The notes below the pieces were generated by a model. The model searched no databases. It was not told the DNA's origin and worked only from the letters and a program-made list of their open reading frames with translations. The translations under genes and the position numbers were made by a program. A stretch of 64,000 nucleotides of DNA from Helichrysum umbraculigerum (Eukaryota; Streptophyta; Magnoliopsida; Asterales; Asteraceae): positions 29,724,179 to 29,788,178 of the forward strand of contig CATIUR010000005.1 of the NCBI GenBank assembly GCA_949592205.1, read 5' to 3'. Shown here one piece after another: positions 21,131-32,700 of this stretch (position 1 is its first letter; the number at the start of each line of letters is the position of its first letter).

Positions 21131-23263
21131 TTGGTCTCTACTGTTCTGGGTACGGAGATCACTATTACAGAACAGAGCATTCGGGAACTATTACAGCTGA
21201 ATGATCAACCGGATATGCCTGTCGGTTTTGATAATATTTTTGTTACCGGAGCTATGCAACGGATAGGATATCCCGGGATTCCCTCTGATCAATATCGAAA
21301 AGCGAATCTCACACGCGTCTGGAGATACTTGATGCATGTGATTATTGTTTGTTTGGGAAATTGGAAAGGTGGAACGGATGGAATGAGCCGCAGTCTGGCT
21401 TCTGCTATGTTAGCGTTGGTATATAACAAGCCGTTCAACTTCTCGGGATTTATCTTCAGGGCTATGGTTGATAATGCAAATGCCGGGGATCAGAAATGGA
21501 TTTTATATCCAAGATTTGTACAGCTGCACATCAATCGTCATCATCCGGAGCTTCAGGCACAGGGTGATATCGATCATCCGCTCAAGATTTCACCGATGAT
21601 GAGTCGGATTTTCACTATTTGTGCAGGGTATGAGAAAGGGGTCGAGGCACCAAGGGATGTTCCTTTATTCGGTGCTATCATTGATGAAAATTATGTACCG
21701 CCTCCAGATCCTCAGTATATGGATGTTCCAGCACCTCAGCAGCCGCAGCAACAGTTTGTGAACATTCCTGTTCAAGCTGCGGGGGAGAACATTCCTGCTC
21801 AAGCTGCAGGGGAGAATGTGGATGCTCTACTGGAAAACATTGAGCAGTTTGGCCACGTTGACTCAGACAATCAAGCATCTCACGACACGGTCGAGAGTTC
21901 TGATTCTGAAGAACCGGCCAATGTAGGTCCTCAGGATGGGGGTCCGACGCCTGAGCATTCTGATGGTACTGTTCCGCATCCCTCTGAGATGGAACGTATC
22001 AGGCTTTCAGATTCATTCAGATATCTGCGAATTCAGCGTCGGATCAGACAAGGACGCAAGTATGTGCCTCCACGAGATACGGGAAAACGTACACGTGACG
22101 GTGATGATCCTGCTGATGAGACTTATCAACTGAGACGTCGTGTTCGTCGTTCTTCGTCTACACGAGCTCCAGTCAATCCACAGCAGCAGGATACTTTTGA
22201 GATTCAACCGACTCCAGCTTTCATGCAAAAGATAATGGAAGATATGCAGCTGATGAAGCAAAAGCTGGAGGCTCAAGACGAGAAGATTGCTGAACAAGCT
22301 GCGTTGATCGAGGTCCAATCTAAGGAGCTTGAGGAAACGAAGCTTAGGGTTAATGTTTTGGAAGGCAGGTTACTTGCCTCGGGGGAGTCTGGGTCTGGGA
22401 TACCCACTTTAGAGTCAAGTGAACCTGCGTCTGTAAATCCCAACCCTGTAATTGAAAATATTAATGAAAATATTTCTCTTTTGGATTATTTCTCTGTTGA
22501 TGATATTCCAGGGCAACCGAGACCGCTGGCAGTTGATTACTCATTCGCTGACCTATCATTTATTCAGAGGATGGCCAGTGGAGTTGGCTCTGAGGAGGAA
22601 ACAGAGAATGTTTTTGAGATGAACGAGGATGTCTCGATTGAAGAGGAACAGTTGGATGCAGATGAAACGTATGATGATGCACAATCTGGGGAAGCTTATG
22701 ATGATGCACCAATTATTGAATCTGATTCAAGTGAAGACGAGAGTCCTGATAAAGCTCAACATGGAGAATCAAGTTCTGCTGCAACTCCAGCTTCAGAGAC
22801 ACAGGCACCGGACTCAGCAGCAAAGAAATTAACTGCTGAAGAAAAGAGAGAGAGAAACAAGAAATGGTGGCCTAAGGGACGAAATCCAGTTCCTATTCCA
22901 GTGAAATGTCAAGTATACCGGGTTAGTCGGAATTATACCGGTGTTATTAAAAGCTGGAAGTGTCAGAGGAATCTGTTTATGATAAAGAGAGAAGATGGAG
23001 TTCAGTATTTTAGAATGCGCTTTGATAGATTGAGCACGTTGCCAAAAGGAGAGATTAATCGATTAGCTCAGCTTAAATTGATTAATCCTTTCGAGAATGA
23101 TTATGCTGAGTTCATTCAGAGAAGTCTACGTCGGGAAGTATTATCGAAGACTTATTCGAAATTGAAGCCGACGTTGGGAACTCGGTATACGTGGAAGAAA
23201 AGATTGATCCAGTCACCAGGAAGCCTTTGGTTAAAGTTCACTATTCGCCGGCTAAATGTTTGA
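21131..23263 (+). CDS. Copia additional ORF (env-position ORF), function unknown
   Basis: About 710 codons downstream of pol, where Sireviruses carry an env-like or additional ORF. No ATG starts the frame (TTG at 21131; the frame is open a little further up). The first about 160 residues are globular (WRYLMHVIIVCLGNWKGG, KWILYPRFVQLHINRHHPEL); then comes a Q/P-rich and acidic region, Arg-rich patches (RRRVRRSSSTRAP), a coiled coil about 370-415, and an acidic tail. I see no convincing signal peptide or transmembrane helix, so 'envelope' is not supported by this sequence. The conserved C-terminal region continues in another frame (to 23613), which implies a frameshift between about 23110 and 23190. 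Confidence 0.7.
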   Translation: MVSTVLGTEITITEQSIRELLQLNDQPDMPVGFDNIFVTGAMQRIGYPGIPSDQYRKANLTRVWRYLMHVIIVCLGNWKGGTDGMSRSLASAMLALVYNKPFNFSGFIFRAMVDNANAGDQKWILYPRFVQLHINRHHPELQAQGDIDHPLKISPMMSRIFTICAGYEKGVEAPRDVPLFGAIIDENYVPPPDPQYMDVPAPQQPQQQFVNIPVQAAGENIPAQAAGENVDALLENIEQFGHVDSDNQASHDTVESSDSEEPANVGPQDGGPTPEHSDGTVPHPSEMERIRLSDSFRYLRIQRRIRQGRKYVPPRDTGKRTRDGDDPADETYQLRRRVRRSSSTRAPVNPQQQDTFEIQPTPAFMQKIMEDMQLMKQKLEAQDEKIAEQAALIEVQSKELEETKLRVNVLEGRLLASGESGSGIPTLESSEPASVNPNPVIENINENISLLDYFSVDDIPGQPRPLAVDYSFADLSFIQRMASGVGSEEETENVFEMNEDVSIEEEQLDADETYDDAQSGEAYDDAPIIESDSSEDESPDKAQHGESSSAATPASETQAPDSAAKKLTAEEKRERNKKWWPKGRNPVPIPVKCQVYRVSRNYTGVIKSWKCQRNLFMIKREDGVQYFRMRFDRLSTLPKGEINRLAQLKLINPFENDYAEFIQRSLRREVLSKTYSKLKPTLGTRYTWKKRLIQSPGSLWLKFTIRRLNV

Positions 23264-23613
23264 CTGAGATACCTCTGGAATCAGTTCCTTATTATTTTCT
23301 GAGAAGACTTGTGAAATGGGAACTTGATCCACAGACTGGCGAAGCGGTTATTACTTTTGTTCCAGATTCTGAACCGTGGCCAGAAGTTGGAGGTATATGG
23401 AATCTGGGGCAAGCAACGTTTAGACTATATGATCCGATGAGTTTGATTAATTTTCATGAAAAAGATTTAAGAAAACTCTATGATAATCGGATTCGGGTTG
23501 GTCAGAAGAATGAATTCAACAGACGTTTAGCACAACAGTTTTACAATGTTGTTACTGTTTGCGTAGCTAATGGAATTCATGCCGACGGCCAGTTTCCTGC
23601 GGGCTGGGTTTAA
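23110..23613 (+). CDS. C-terminal part of the copia additional ORF, in the -1 frame
   Basis: This frame is open from about 23110 to the TAA at 23611-23613 and overlaps the end of the upstream ORF. The product (VEEKIDPVTRKPLVKVHYSP and following, about 140-165 aa) has no start codon of its own in good context (GTG at 23191), so I read it as the displaced C-terminus of the preceding ORF. The shift is -1 (or +2). I see no canonical slippery heptamer, so a mutation is more likely than programmed frameshifting. Confidence 0.6.
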   Translation, partial: VHSEKSTSGSIIEDLFEIEADVGNSVYVEEKIDPVTRKPLVKVHYSPAKCLTEIPLESVPYYFLRRLVKWELDPQTGEAVITFVPDSEPWPEVGGIWNLGQATFRLYDPMSLINFHEKDLRKLYDNRIRVGQKNEFNRRLAQQFYNVVTVCVANGIHADGQFPAGWV

Positions 23614-23639
23614 TGAAGATTTTTGAAGACCAAGCTGAA

Positions 23640-23653
23640 GACACGGGGGAGTT
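23640..23653 (+). promoter_or_regulatory. Copia polypurine tract
   Basis: GACACGGGGGAGTT lies directly upstream of the 3' LTR; it is the expected plus-strand primer site. Confidence 0.7.
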
Positions 23654-24062
23654 TGTTAGTACATGTTTAGTGTCTGTCAGTTGGTCTAGCTCGTAGTTTG
23701 TAATTAGAAATAGTGTTCTGATTCCTGCGACGTAGCGCACAACGTCGCAGGTGCGACGTCAGGTTTTAGGCCTGCGACGTAGCAGACGTCGCATGGGCTT
23801 GGGCCTGCGACGTAGCGTGCTACGTCGCAGGTGCCAGATTTTGTATAAAAACGTTTTGTGTTTTCTGTTTTAGGGTTGACGAAACCCTAAACGCAATTAG
23901 TCGAAATCTCTGTAATCTGATCGATTATTACTGAATATAATACGTTTCGTTTGATATTCATTGCGTATTTGTTATTCGTGTGATTGTTTGATTAGTCAAT
24001 TGTTGTTTCCGCCATCAATTGATTGACTCGGTTCGTGCTAGATCCAAGATTAGGGACAAACA
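23654..24062 (+). repeat. Copia 3' LTR
   Basis: 409 bp, almost identical to 13372-13780, with the same palindromes and a TATA box at 23844-23850. It is followed directly by the CATTC target duplication. Confidence 0.93.
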
Positions 24063-25839
24063 CATTCAACTTAGCTAAACCAATCAACTACAACAAATAT
24101 TCGCAAACATAACAGTCAACAACAACTTAATGAGGATCGGCGGATCCGGGGATAACCTTAGTACCCGGGCGGCTCCCCAAGATCACTTATCCAAACATAT
24201 CTGTATGGCCATAACGGACGAGACCGATAGCTAGTGTTTATTATACTTAGGTACAGTTCAGCACACACAACAAATGAAGTACATCCCTGTACCATTCACA
24301 CAACAACACACTAGCCCAACCAACAGTTCATCAACTCGTTGACCTCATTAACAACAATGCACGAATGCCACACAAAGCACATATAGGCATATGATCAACA
24401 ATAACAACTAATCAACTCAATAATCAAGTCTACGTTTACCCGTTGTAATCAAATGATTACAACTAAGCCAAACGGTGAGTTTTGAATCCACTCACCAATA
24501 CCTTCGTCTTCACTGACTCAGATTCTCTGAGCAACGTTATCTTTCGGAGGATCTGAGATTCAACATCAAATATAAATTAGTAATCGTGAACGTCAAAATA
24601 TAACTTATACAAAGTTCGACACATTTGAAGCTCATTATTCTAAACACTTATATTAACGACTACTAATCATACACATAATCATAACACATCAAATAATTAC
24701 ATGTACTAACACTTGAAAGATTTTAAAAACTAAAAATGAAAAATCCCTGGAAACAGCCAGAAGCCGCCGGCTTGGCCATGGAAGCCGCCGGCTTCCCATG
24801 GCTAGCCGCCGGGTCATGCCCTTCACCCGCCAGGTGAATTAAGTTTTTCATCAACAGAAATTTATTGCGTTTTAAAGCCTCTAGCGTCCGCCGGTTTGAG
24901 TCATTGACCCACCGGTTGGGGGTCACAAGCCGCCGGCTTGGTAGGTGAAGCCGCCGGCTTCCCCAACATCAAACAGAAACCGCCGGCTGGGCTTATGAAG
25001 CCGCCGGCTTCTTTTCCAGATCAAGAACAGCAGCAGCAGCTATGAATTTTAGCACTAACCAAAAACTACAAATTCCCAATTTCGAACCAAATATGCAGAA
25101 AACTCGATTTCTAATCTAACAACAACTTCATACCACATCTATACAACATTTATCAACCACAACAATATCCAAATAACCAAGATTCACACCAAATTCATAA
25201 ATTATAATTAAGTTTACATCTAACCTCAATTTTTGCTCATGAACTTGAATTCGATGTAATTGACTAGTTATAATTCATCATGTAACATCATATATAACAA
25301 ATAATCATCATCCAAATGCAAGAACAATTTCAATTAGCCAAATATTCATCAAACATAACATTTGAAGTAAACCCCATTACCTTTAAAATGAAGAAGATGA
25401 TGAATAGGAGAAGAAGATGATGATGACAACTTGTAGATTTCAACCTTCAATCACTTTCTAGTTTAATGCTTTCACTTGATTTTACTAATTAGGGTTTATG
25501 TGTTTTTGGTTCTCAAAGGAAAAGAGGAAAGGAAATGAGAATTGGTAAAGTGATCAAAAGGGTTAGGTCGGTCCCCATATAAACCGGCCTACAACATTGG
25601 GTATTTAATACCCGCTCTAAATCTATTGTCTGGCACTTAAATATCGATTGCGAGAAATTTATTTTATTATACCGTCAACTTTCATAATTTAATTCAAGCA
25701 ATATTTCACTATCCACAATAAGTCCTAAGACCTATTTCACCAACTTTCACAATTAAATAATTATATCGCAAAATTATTTAAAACAATTAAATACGCAAAT
25801 TAAATAGAAAAATACCAGGCTACCGGTGAGGATGTTACA

Positions 25840-25868
25840 AATCTCCCCTCCTTAAGGAGATTTCGTCC
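25840..25868 (-). promoter_or_regulatory. Tekay polypurine tract with palindrome
   Basis: On the minus strand AAGGAGGGGAGATT directly precedes the 3' LTR and follows the palindrome ATTTCGGGGACGAAAT. The TAA of pol (25852-25854) lies within this block. Confidence 0.8.
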
Positions 25869-27652
25869 CCGAAATCTCAGCCCTATCAACCAATCCAGGA
25901 TATCTGGATTTCATCGACTCCTCGGTCTCCCAAGTTAGGTTGGAACCTAAACTATGTCTCCATTTTACTAACACCATAGGAATTTGTTTCTTCCTAAGTT
26001 TGGTAATCTTTCGGGCTACAATTTCAACTGGTTCCTCTACTAACTTCTGGGTTTGATCAACCTTTAAATCTTGCAATGGAAGAATTTGTGACTGATCCTC
26101 TATATTACACTTTCTCAAGTAACATACGTTAAACGTATCATGAATACCAGAGAGCTCTGGAGGAAGATCCAATGCCATTGACTGATCGTTTACTACTTGT
26201 CGAATCTTGAATGGACCAATGTACCTAGGCGCCAACTTTCCACGTTTCCCGAATCTAATCACACCTTTCCACGGAGAAACTTTAAGATACACTAATTCAC
26301 CTTCGGAAAATACAACCGGTCGTCTTTTAGGATCCGCATACTGTTTCTGTCTGTCTCTTGCGGCTTTCAACTTCTCACGTGCAATGGCTACTTTATCCGC
26401 GGTTATTTGTACAATATCGGGTCCAGCAAACTGTTTCTCACCTGCCTCTAACCAACATGTAGGTGTGCGACAACGACGACCATACAACATTTCATACGGA
26501 GGCATCCCAATACTTGAATGATACGAATTGTTGTAAGTAAATTCAACCAATGGGAGATGTGAATCCCACGAACCTCCATATTCCAAAATACAAGCACGAA
26601 GCATATCCTCTAAAGTTTGAATTGTACGTTCTGACTGACCGTCTGTCTGAGGATGATAAGTTGTGCTAAGATTTACACGTGTACCCAACTCTTGTTGTAG
26701 ACTTTGCCAAAAACGAGAAGCAAAACGAGTATCTCTATCTGACACAATCGATAAGGGAATACCATGTCTAGAAACAATTTCGTTAACATACAATTGAGCA
26801 AGTTTAGTCAACGATGCTGTCTCACTCGTAGCAAGAAAATGCGCGCTCTTTGTCAATCGATCCACTATAACCCAAATCATATCATTTCCTCGAACAGTAC
26901 GCGGTAATTTAGTCACAAAATCCATAGTTATGTGATCCCACTTCCACTCAGGTATCTCCAACTGTTTTAACGACCCATACGGCTTTTGATGTTCCGCTTT
27001 GACCTGAGCACAAATATGACAAGATCCCACAAACTTTGCAATGTCGGTTTTCATCGTTGGCCACCAATACAACGGTTTCAAATCATTATACATTCGAGTA
27101 CTACCCGGATGAATAGACATTCGTGACTTATGAGCTTCATTCAGAATCAAATCCCGAATACCACCAATAGAAGGAATCCAAACACGAGACTGATAAGTCT
27201 TTAATCCCCTTGAATCATCAACTAATTCGTCTTTGCGTTTTAACATGATTTCGGATTTCAAATTCTGATCCTTCAATGCTTCAAGTTGTACAATTTTAAT
27301 TTGATCAATCAAATCCGAGGAAACATTCACTTTTAAATAGAAAGCTCGATCAGGAGTATTCTTTCGACTTAAAGCATCGGCGACCACATTAGCTTTGCCC
27401 GGATGGTATCTAATTTCACAATCATAATCTTTTATCAATTCCAACCATCGCCTCTGTCGCATATTCAATTCTTTCTGGGAGAACACATACTGTAAACTCT
27501 TGTGATCGGTACAAACAACACATCGAGTCCCATATAAGTAATGTCTCCAAAGTTTTAGGGCAAATACTACTGCTGCGAGTTCTAAATCATGCGTAGGATA
27601 ATTCTTCTCATGTGGTTTCAACTGTCGAGAAGCATAAGCGATAACTCTATCC
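25852..27652 (-). pseudogene. pol: Tekay Pol C-terminal part: RNase H end, integrase, chromodomain
   Basis: Continuation of pol after the LARD-2 insertion (CTTTG, 27653-27657). In order: the second half of RNase H (YGTRCVVCTDHKSLQYVFSQ); the HHCC zinc finger (about 27220-27000); the integrase catalytic core (MDFVTKLPRT, IVSDRDTRFAS, YHPQTDGQSERT, giving D-D-E); the conserved YNNSYHSSIGMPPYEMLYGR block; and a C-terminal chromodomain (VLVKWRHSLGSNLTWE). The chromodomain is the signature of chromoviruses and directs insertion into heterochromatin in that group. No stop or frameshift is seen; only the LARD-2 insertion breaks it. Confidence 0.92.
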
Positions 27653-27657
27653 CTTTG

Positions 27658-29735
27658 TGTAACATCCTCGAAATGGACCTAGTTGTGTTATATTATTTCT
27701 TGATTTAAATTAGTATTTAAATGTGTTTGGAAATAATATTGTTTGAATTAGTAAAATAATTGGAATAGGAGTCGAATATTCCAATGTGATAAGTGAATTA
27801 TTAATTGTTGTAAATTAATATAGTTTACGGTACAATAAAATGTTTGGACTCGCAAATGGTTTTCGGGTTCCAGACTATATATTGAGATGGGGTATTAAAT
27901 TATACCCGTATATTGAAGGTGGTTTATGTGATGCCGACTATATATGTACTTTCCTATTTAGGAAAGTTATTCATTTTCATTTTAAAACTTACAGAAACTC
28001 TCAGAAAAACCTCCAAATCAAACTAGAAATCAAATTAGGAAGTGGTGATTCTCGTGAAACTTCACCATGGTCAGATTATCATCAGTCTATTCTTCAAAAA
28101 GTAAGTGTTATTATGTATTTAAGAATTTGATTTTTGATTGAAATTTAGTGAATTGATGATTTGGAAGAATTGGATGTTAGAAACATGTTATAAAGGTTTT
28201 ATGATGATTATGTGATGTTATTTGAGTTGTTTATAACATTAGAACTGAGTTTGATAAGCTTGATTTATCAAAAATGGTTTTGAATTCGGAGCTGGGCAAT
28301 TACAGGGATGAAGCTGAGCTGAAAGACGCTCAAACGCGATCCCAGAACCCTAGCCAGGATCGCGTTCGTTAGTTATAAAAGGAATTAGACGAGTTTTGTT
28401 CTTGGGAACGCGATCCCAAGAATTTGTCCGGATCGCGTTGCTTAGTTATAATTTGTCACAGAATGATTTTACAAAGAGGAACGCGATCCCACCATTGTTT
28501 TCTGGATCGCGTTTGTCAGTACTTTTTGTAAATTTTCAAAAGTGCATAAGTGTTTAGTAGTGATTTTTGCCACGGAAAAATTGACAAATTGTCTTTAAAC
28601 TTGGATTGGGCTGAAATTTACATGGTCACTCGAAAACGGCCCACTGATCAAAGCTATATACTATAGCCTAGTCAGTTTTTGGCCATTCGGGGTCATTTAG
28701 GGGTCGAAAATGGCATTTTACAGTTTTTGGACCTTAATTCGGGACTTTTTGATTATGTTCCGATTTGAACTTTTGTTGCTGTGATCTTAGGGATCACTTG
28801 ATACATGTAATTATGTTATGATTGTGTAACGATGTTAATTACATAAGTATTATCAGTTGATACAAGTTACTAACTCATTGTTTATTGATTGTATTCTCAG
28901 ATGTGTAGAAGGCTCAGTAATATTAGACTTCTGAGCTTGCAGCTGAGGTGTCGGTGAGTGGATCTGTAACCTCAGTGTGATTTAGTTGTAATGATTTGAT
29001 TTACAACAAGAAATTTATAGTATTACTTTGATATGATGCATCTGTTGAGATATCTTGCTATGATAGTTTAAATAGTTGCTTACTTGGCTGATTGAGCTAA
29101 TCTATAAGATTCTGAGGTCAACTTGATTTGATGGTTGGGCTTGTTGTTGTTGTAGACGACAGGAGATCTCGGAAACTTGAAATCTTGGTTTAGAGATCTA
29201 GGTCGTGTGTGATCGACAACAAGTTATCGGTAGATCGGTATGGGCCAATACAGATGATTGATAAGAGTTTCTTGAGTGCCAAACCGGTATTAGGGTGTCT
29301 CAGGGACCATCGATCCTCATGATGTTGCGTGTATGACATTGATTGGATGTCGAGTGATTGATTGATTTTCTATTTATTGTAATTTGATGTAAACAGATTG
29401 TTATGCTAGGTTGGACTGTTGATTATAGTTTCATTCACTTAGCTTTATGCTAACTCCACCACAGTTTTTCCTGCAGGTTGTAATAGATGGGACATATTGG
29501 GCAGGGCAGGAAGTGTTTTGACTGGATGGAATGTTTGACAGGCTTTTACTCTGATGTTATTTTGATAACTAAAGAGACGTTTTGAATTATATAACACCGA
29601 GTTTGTTGAAATGTCATGTATTTAGTTTGAAAAAGTTTATTGACATTTTGAGTACATTGACAGTATGTTTTAAATATACGCTTCCGAGTCGCCATTATTA
29701 TAATAATTGTTTATAATGAAACGAGGGGTGTTATA
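27658..29735 (+). repeat. LARD-2 5' LTR
   Basis: 2078 bp. It carries AACGCGATCCC / GGATCGCGTT inverted repeats at about 28333-28512. The block ATACTATAGCCTAGTCAG and the following about 100 bp are shared with the LARD-1 LTR and partly with the solo LTR at 55790. Confidence 0.92.
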
Positions 29736-29738
29736 AGT

Positions 29739-29750
29739 TGGTATCAGAGC
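29739..29750 (+). promoter_or_regulatory. LARD-2 primer binding site
   Basis: TGGTATCAGAGC, four bases after the 5' LTR, complementary to initiator tRNA-Met. Confidence 0.85.
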
Positions 29751-32700
29751 AATAGTTTGGGTGAATTGGACTTGATAGAATGTTCAATCCTAAACTTTGA
29801 TTGAGTTGAGTCAAACATTCCAATGGGTGCGGGTTTAGTTGATCAGTTGATGTGTGAAAAGTGATTAGTTGAATATGTACTAACCCTTAACAAGTTGTGA
29901 AGTTGTTGTTTGATTGCAGAGACGGAGGGACATGAGTATTTGATTGGTATATTTCATGTTTCCTCAACACTCGTGGGTTTAAGATTTGTCAGGTAACCTT
30001 CGATAAGCCTGTGTTAATTTAAATTAACTTGAATTGTTTACTCTTTTATGTTGAGTAAGCTTTGTTGTGAAGTTAATTGAGTCAGACTGATATGATTCCC
30101 CAGTTTTGAGTCAACTAATGATTGCTATATGTTGACATGAGGAGAGAAATGTTAAATGAGATGTTTATTGTTGTTCATTGTTGTGAGTATTTCTGATTGA
30201 AATGAAAATGCAGAAATGTGGTTAAGTAAGCAGAAAAGAATTGATTAAGGTTTTAGCAAGATTGATGTTGGAACCTAAGGAGTGTCTTTATTGGTGAGAC
30301 AAGATAATTGATAGTATTATATTAGTAGATTGGTTACAGGGTGTGATTTGAATCCTGTTTAAGAACTGTGGTGTCATTTGATTTGAGGATGACTGCTAAT
30401 TGAGAAAATATGTGGTTATGTGACTACTTGATATGTTTTGATTGTAGTTAAACACTTGAGTTAAACCAAGATGAATAAGTTTATGAGGAAAATAACTTAT
30501 GATAAAGCTAAATTGAATGAGAAAGTGATAGGTCTTTCTAGTCAATTGTGAATTAGTAAATGAAATGTTTATAGTAACATGATTGAGTAGGCTTGTTGTG
30601 ACAGTGATGCTTGATAGTAAAGCATATGTCAAAGTAATGATAATTAATTAAGATGTGTCCTGAATTTTGTAGTAAGTAGGGACATTGAATTGTGTTAAGT
30701 ATTGAAATTATGATGATAGGTTATCATATGTTTGAGGTTTCAGACCAGTAGATATACTGAGTAATTCAGTTGTTGAAAATAAATTATGTGAGATGGCTTG
30801 CATATATAAGGTTGAATATGTAAGTAGTAAGCTGATTTTGAGTATGTATCAGCTGTTAGAAACTATTAAATGAATTTTGATTGATTTGAAATCATATGAG
30901 ATGAGAATAGATCACATTGATAATTATAATGTCGAGTAGCCTGAGAATGGATTGTGAAGAACATAATCTTGCAACGCCTGATCACCGTTGTTATATTATG
31001 TTGTGTCACATGAACTTGTTGAGGCTACTTGGTATAAAAGAAATGTAATGTGATTTTGGAAATGGAGCATGATAGTATGCTAAGTTGTTTAATAATTGTT
31101 TTGATAAGAAAACAATCAGTTGATAGAACTGTGACCTTTAGACTGTAAAGGTGAGAGTGTAAATGATAGTTGTCATTGATAGAGGCTTTGATGATAAACC
31201 TAAGTGACTAATTTGATTGTGTTGAATATGTAATTGTGATTGATTGTGATATATTACATGTAGGCGAATTTGATAGTGTTTAAATGAGTCACTATTTTGT
31301 ATTTGGCTTGTATGAAGCCAAAGTTGAAATAGGTTGATATTGTCTTGCTTGAGGAATTTCTAGTATTATTGAATGTAATAATTTGAAGTATATGTTTAAA
31401 AGTAAACATACAATATGAAATGGCTTGTATGGAGCCAAGATTGATGTAGGTTGACCTTGTCCTTGTAAAAGATTGATAAGATTATTGAAAGTAATAATTT
31501 AAAATATATGTTTGAAGGTGAACATATAAGATGAAATGGTTTGTTGTGAGTTAATATTGATGGTATGTTAACTTTGAATGTTAAACCATGAATAGAGAAC
31601 TGTGTATAAAATTAATTGCTTGTGATTGGTTTGAGGATAGGTCAAACTTGAGAAAAAGCAGTTAGAGGATTTTATTGATTTGTTGATTTAAATCAAAGTT
31701 GACATTTAGTCAACTGTGTGTGTTGAAATAGTCTAACATAGATTGAAATGTTATGATTGTATGGAATATAATTGAATTCCTAGATTTGCTTAAATTATGT
31801 TGAAGGGGGTCATTTAAGATCCAGAGGAGATAGATGAATTGTCTAAGTTTGTGAAACTTGATTCATTACTTAAGGCTAGTATTAAGTAATTGAAATAGTG
31901 TTAAGTATAATTGAGTATTCAGTTAAGTAATATTTGATATTTGAACTGAATATGTGTTAAAGAATTATACGAATATAAAGCCATTGTTTGATATGACAGT
32001 TATAATTTGCTAAGATATGTTAGAATAATTAAATCACATTGATTAGAATTGTGATAAGAAAATCTTACCAGTGTGTGAAGCTTGTGATGATAGCTTTGAT
32101 TGGGTAAGAAGGTGAGATAAGAAATAATTGAAAGTTATTATTAATAGTTGTCTAGGTTGATTTGTACCTTATGGTGAATTACTTAAGTATTGAAAGAATT
32201 GGATGAATTCTTTAGTTATTTATTGATAGTATACAAGTAAAGTAAGTGATAAAGTGGAAAAAACTGGGATTAGATCCAAATAAGGTATGATATGAAAGTA
32301 TATCTGGAATTGGATGGTGTTAAAGATTTAGTTGATCTTTGTTTGATAAATTGAGGAAATATGAATTGAATGATTGTTCATATTTTAAGAAATTGTATGT
32401 GTTAGAGAGTAAGAGAAACCTTGAAATTGTGTAGGTATGTATGTGTGGTATACATGATAGTAAATGGCATGATAAGTTTTAATAGAATGAATTAAAATAT
32501 GCCATAAGATATGTGGAGGTTAGTTAATTGTGATTAACTTGATGTAGATTTTGTTGGAAATATGTTGGAAAGTAGCACATTTTGATAATGTGATATTGTG
32601 ATGCTTGACCCGTAGTATCATAATATGTGGATTAAGATTGACTTAGTTGCTAGATTGACGGGATCTAGTGTTGAATGATTGGGTGGTTAAAGTTGTATAA

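Larger units (their letters stand above)
13372..24062 (+). mobile_element. Sirevirus-like Ty1/copia element, nearly intact
   Basis: 10,691 bp with two 409-bp LTRs that differ at one position I can see (G near 13488, A at the matching site in the 3' copy). The target duplication CATTC is at 13367-13371 and 24063-24067. It carries a PBS, a 966-codon gag, a pol with protease, integrase, RT and RNase H, an additional downstream ORF, and a purine tract ACACGGGGGAG before the 3' LTR. The RT block VYVDDIIFGSTN and the extended gag with coiled coil are typical of the SIRE/Maximus lineage. This is probably the youngest insertion and may be close to functional. Confidence 0.93.
13030..25839 (-). repeat. 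Tekay 3' LTR, split by a copia element
   Basis: Two segments, 13030-13371 and 24068-25839 (about 2114 bp joined), match the 5' LTR at 47737-49852. A Sirevirus-like element sits between them with target duplication CATTC. The LTR carries AGCCGCCGGCTT inverted repeats at about 24771-25012. Confidence 0.9.

Noticed and set aside
21131..23263. Cellular gene (SNARE/longin-like) identity for the copia additional ORF
   Set aside because: Such labels appear in automatic annotation of similar ORFs, but I see no longin or SNARE motif, and the ORF lies inside an LTR element.
24723..24926. 67-codon ORF in the Tekay LTRs
   Set aside because: It consists of translated AGCCGCCGGCTT repeats.
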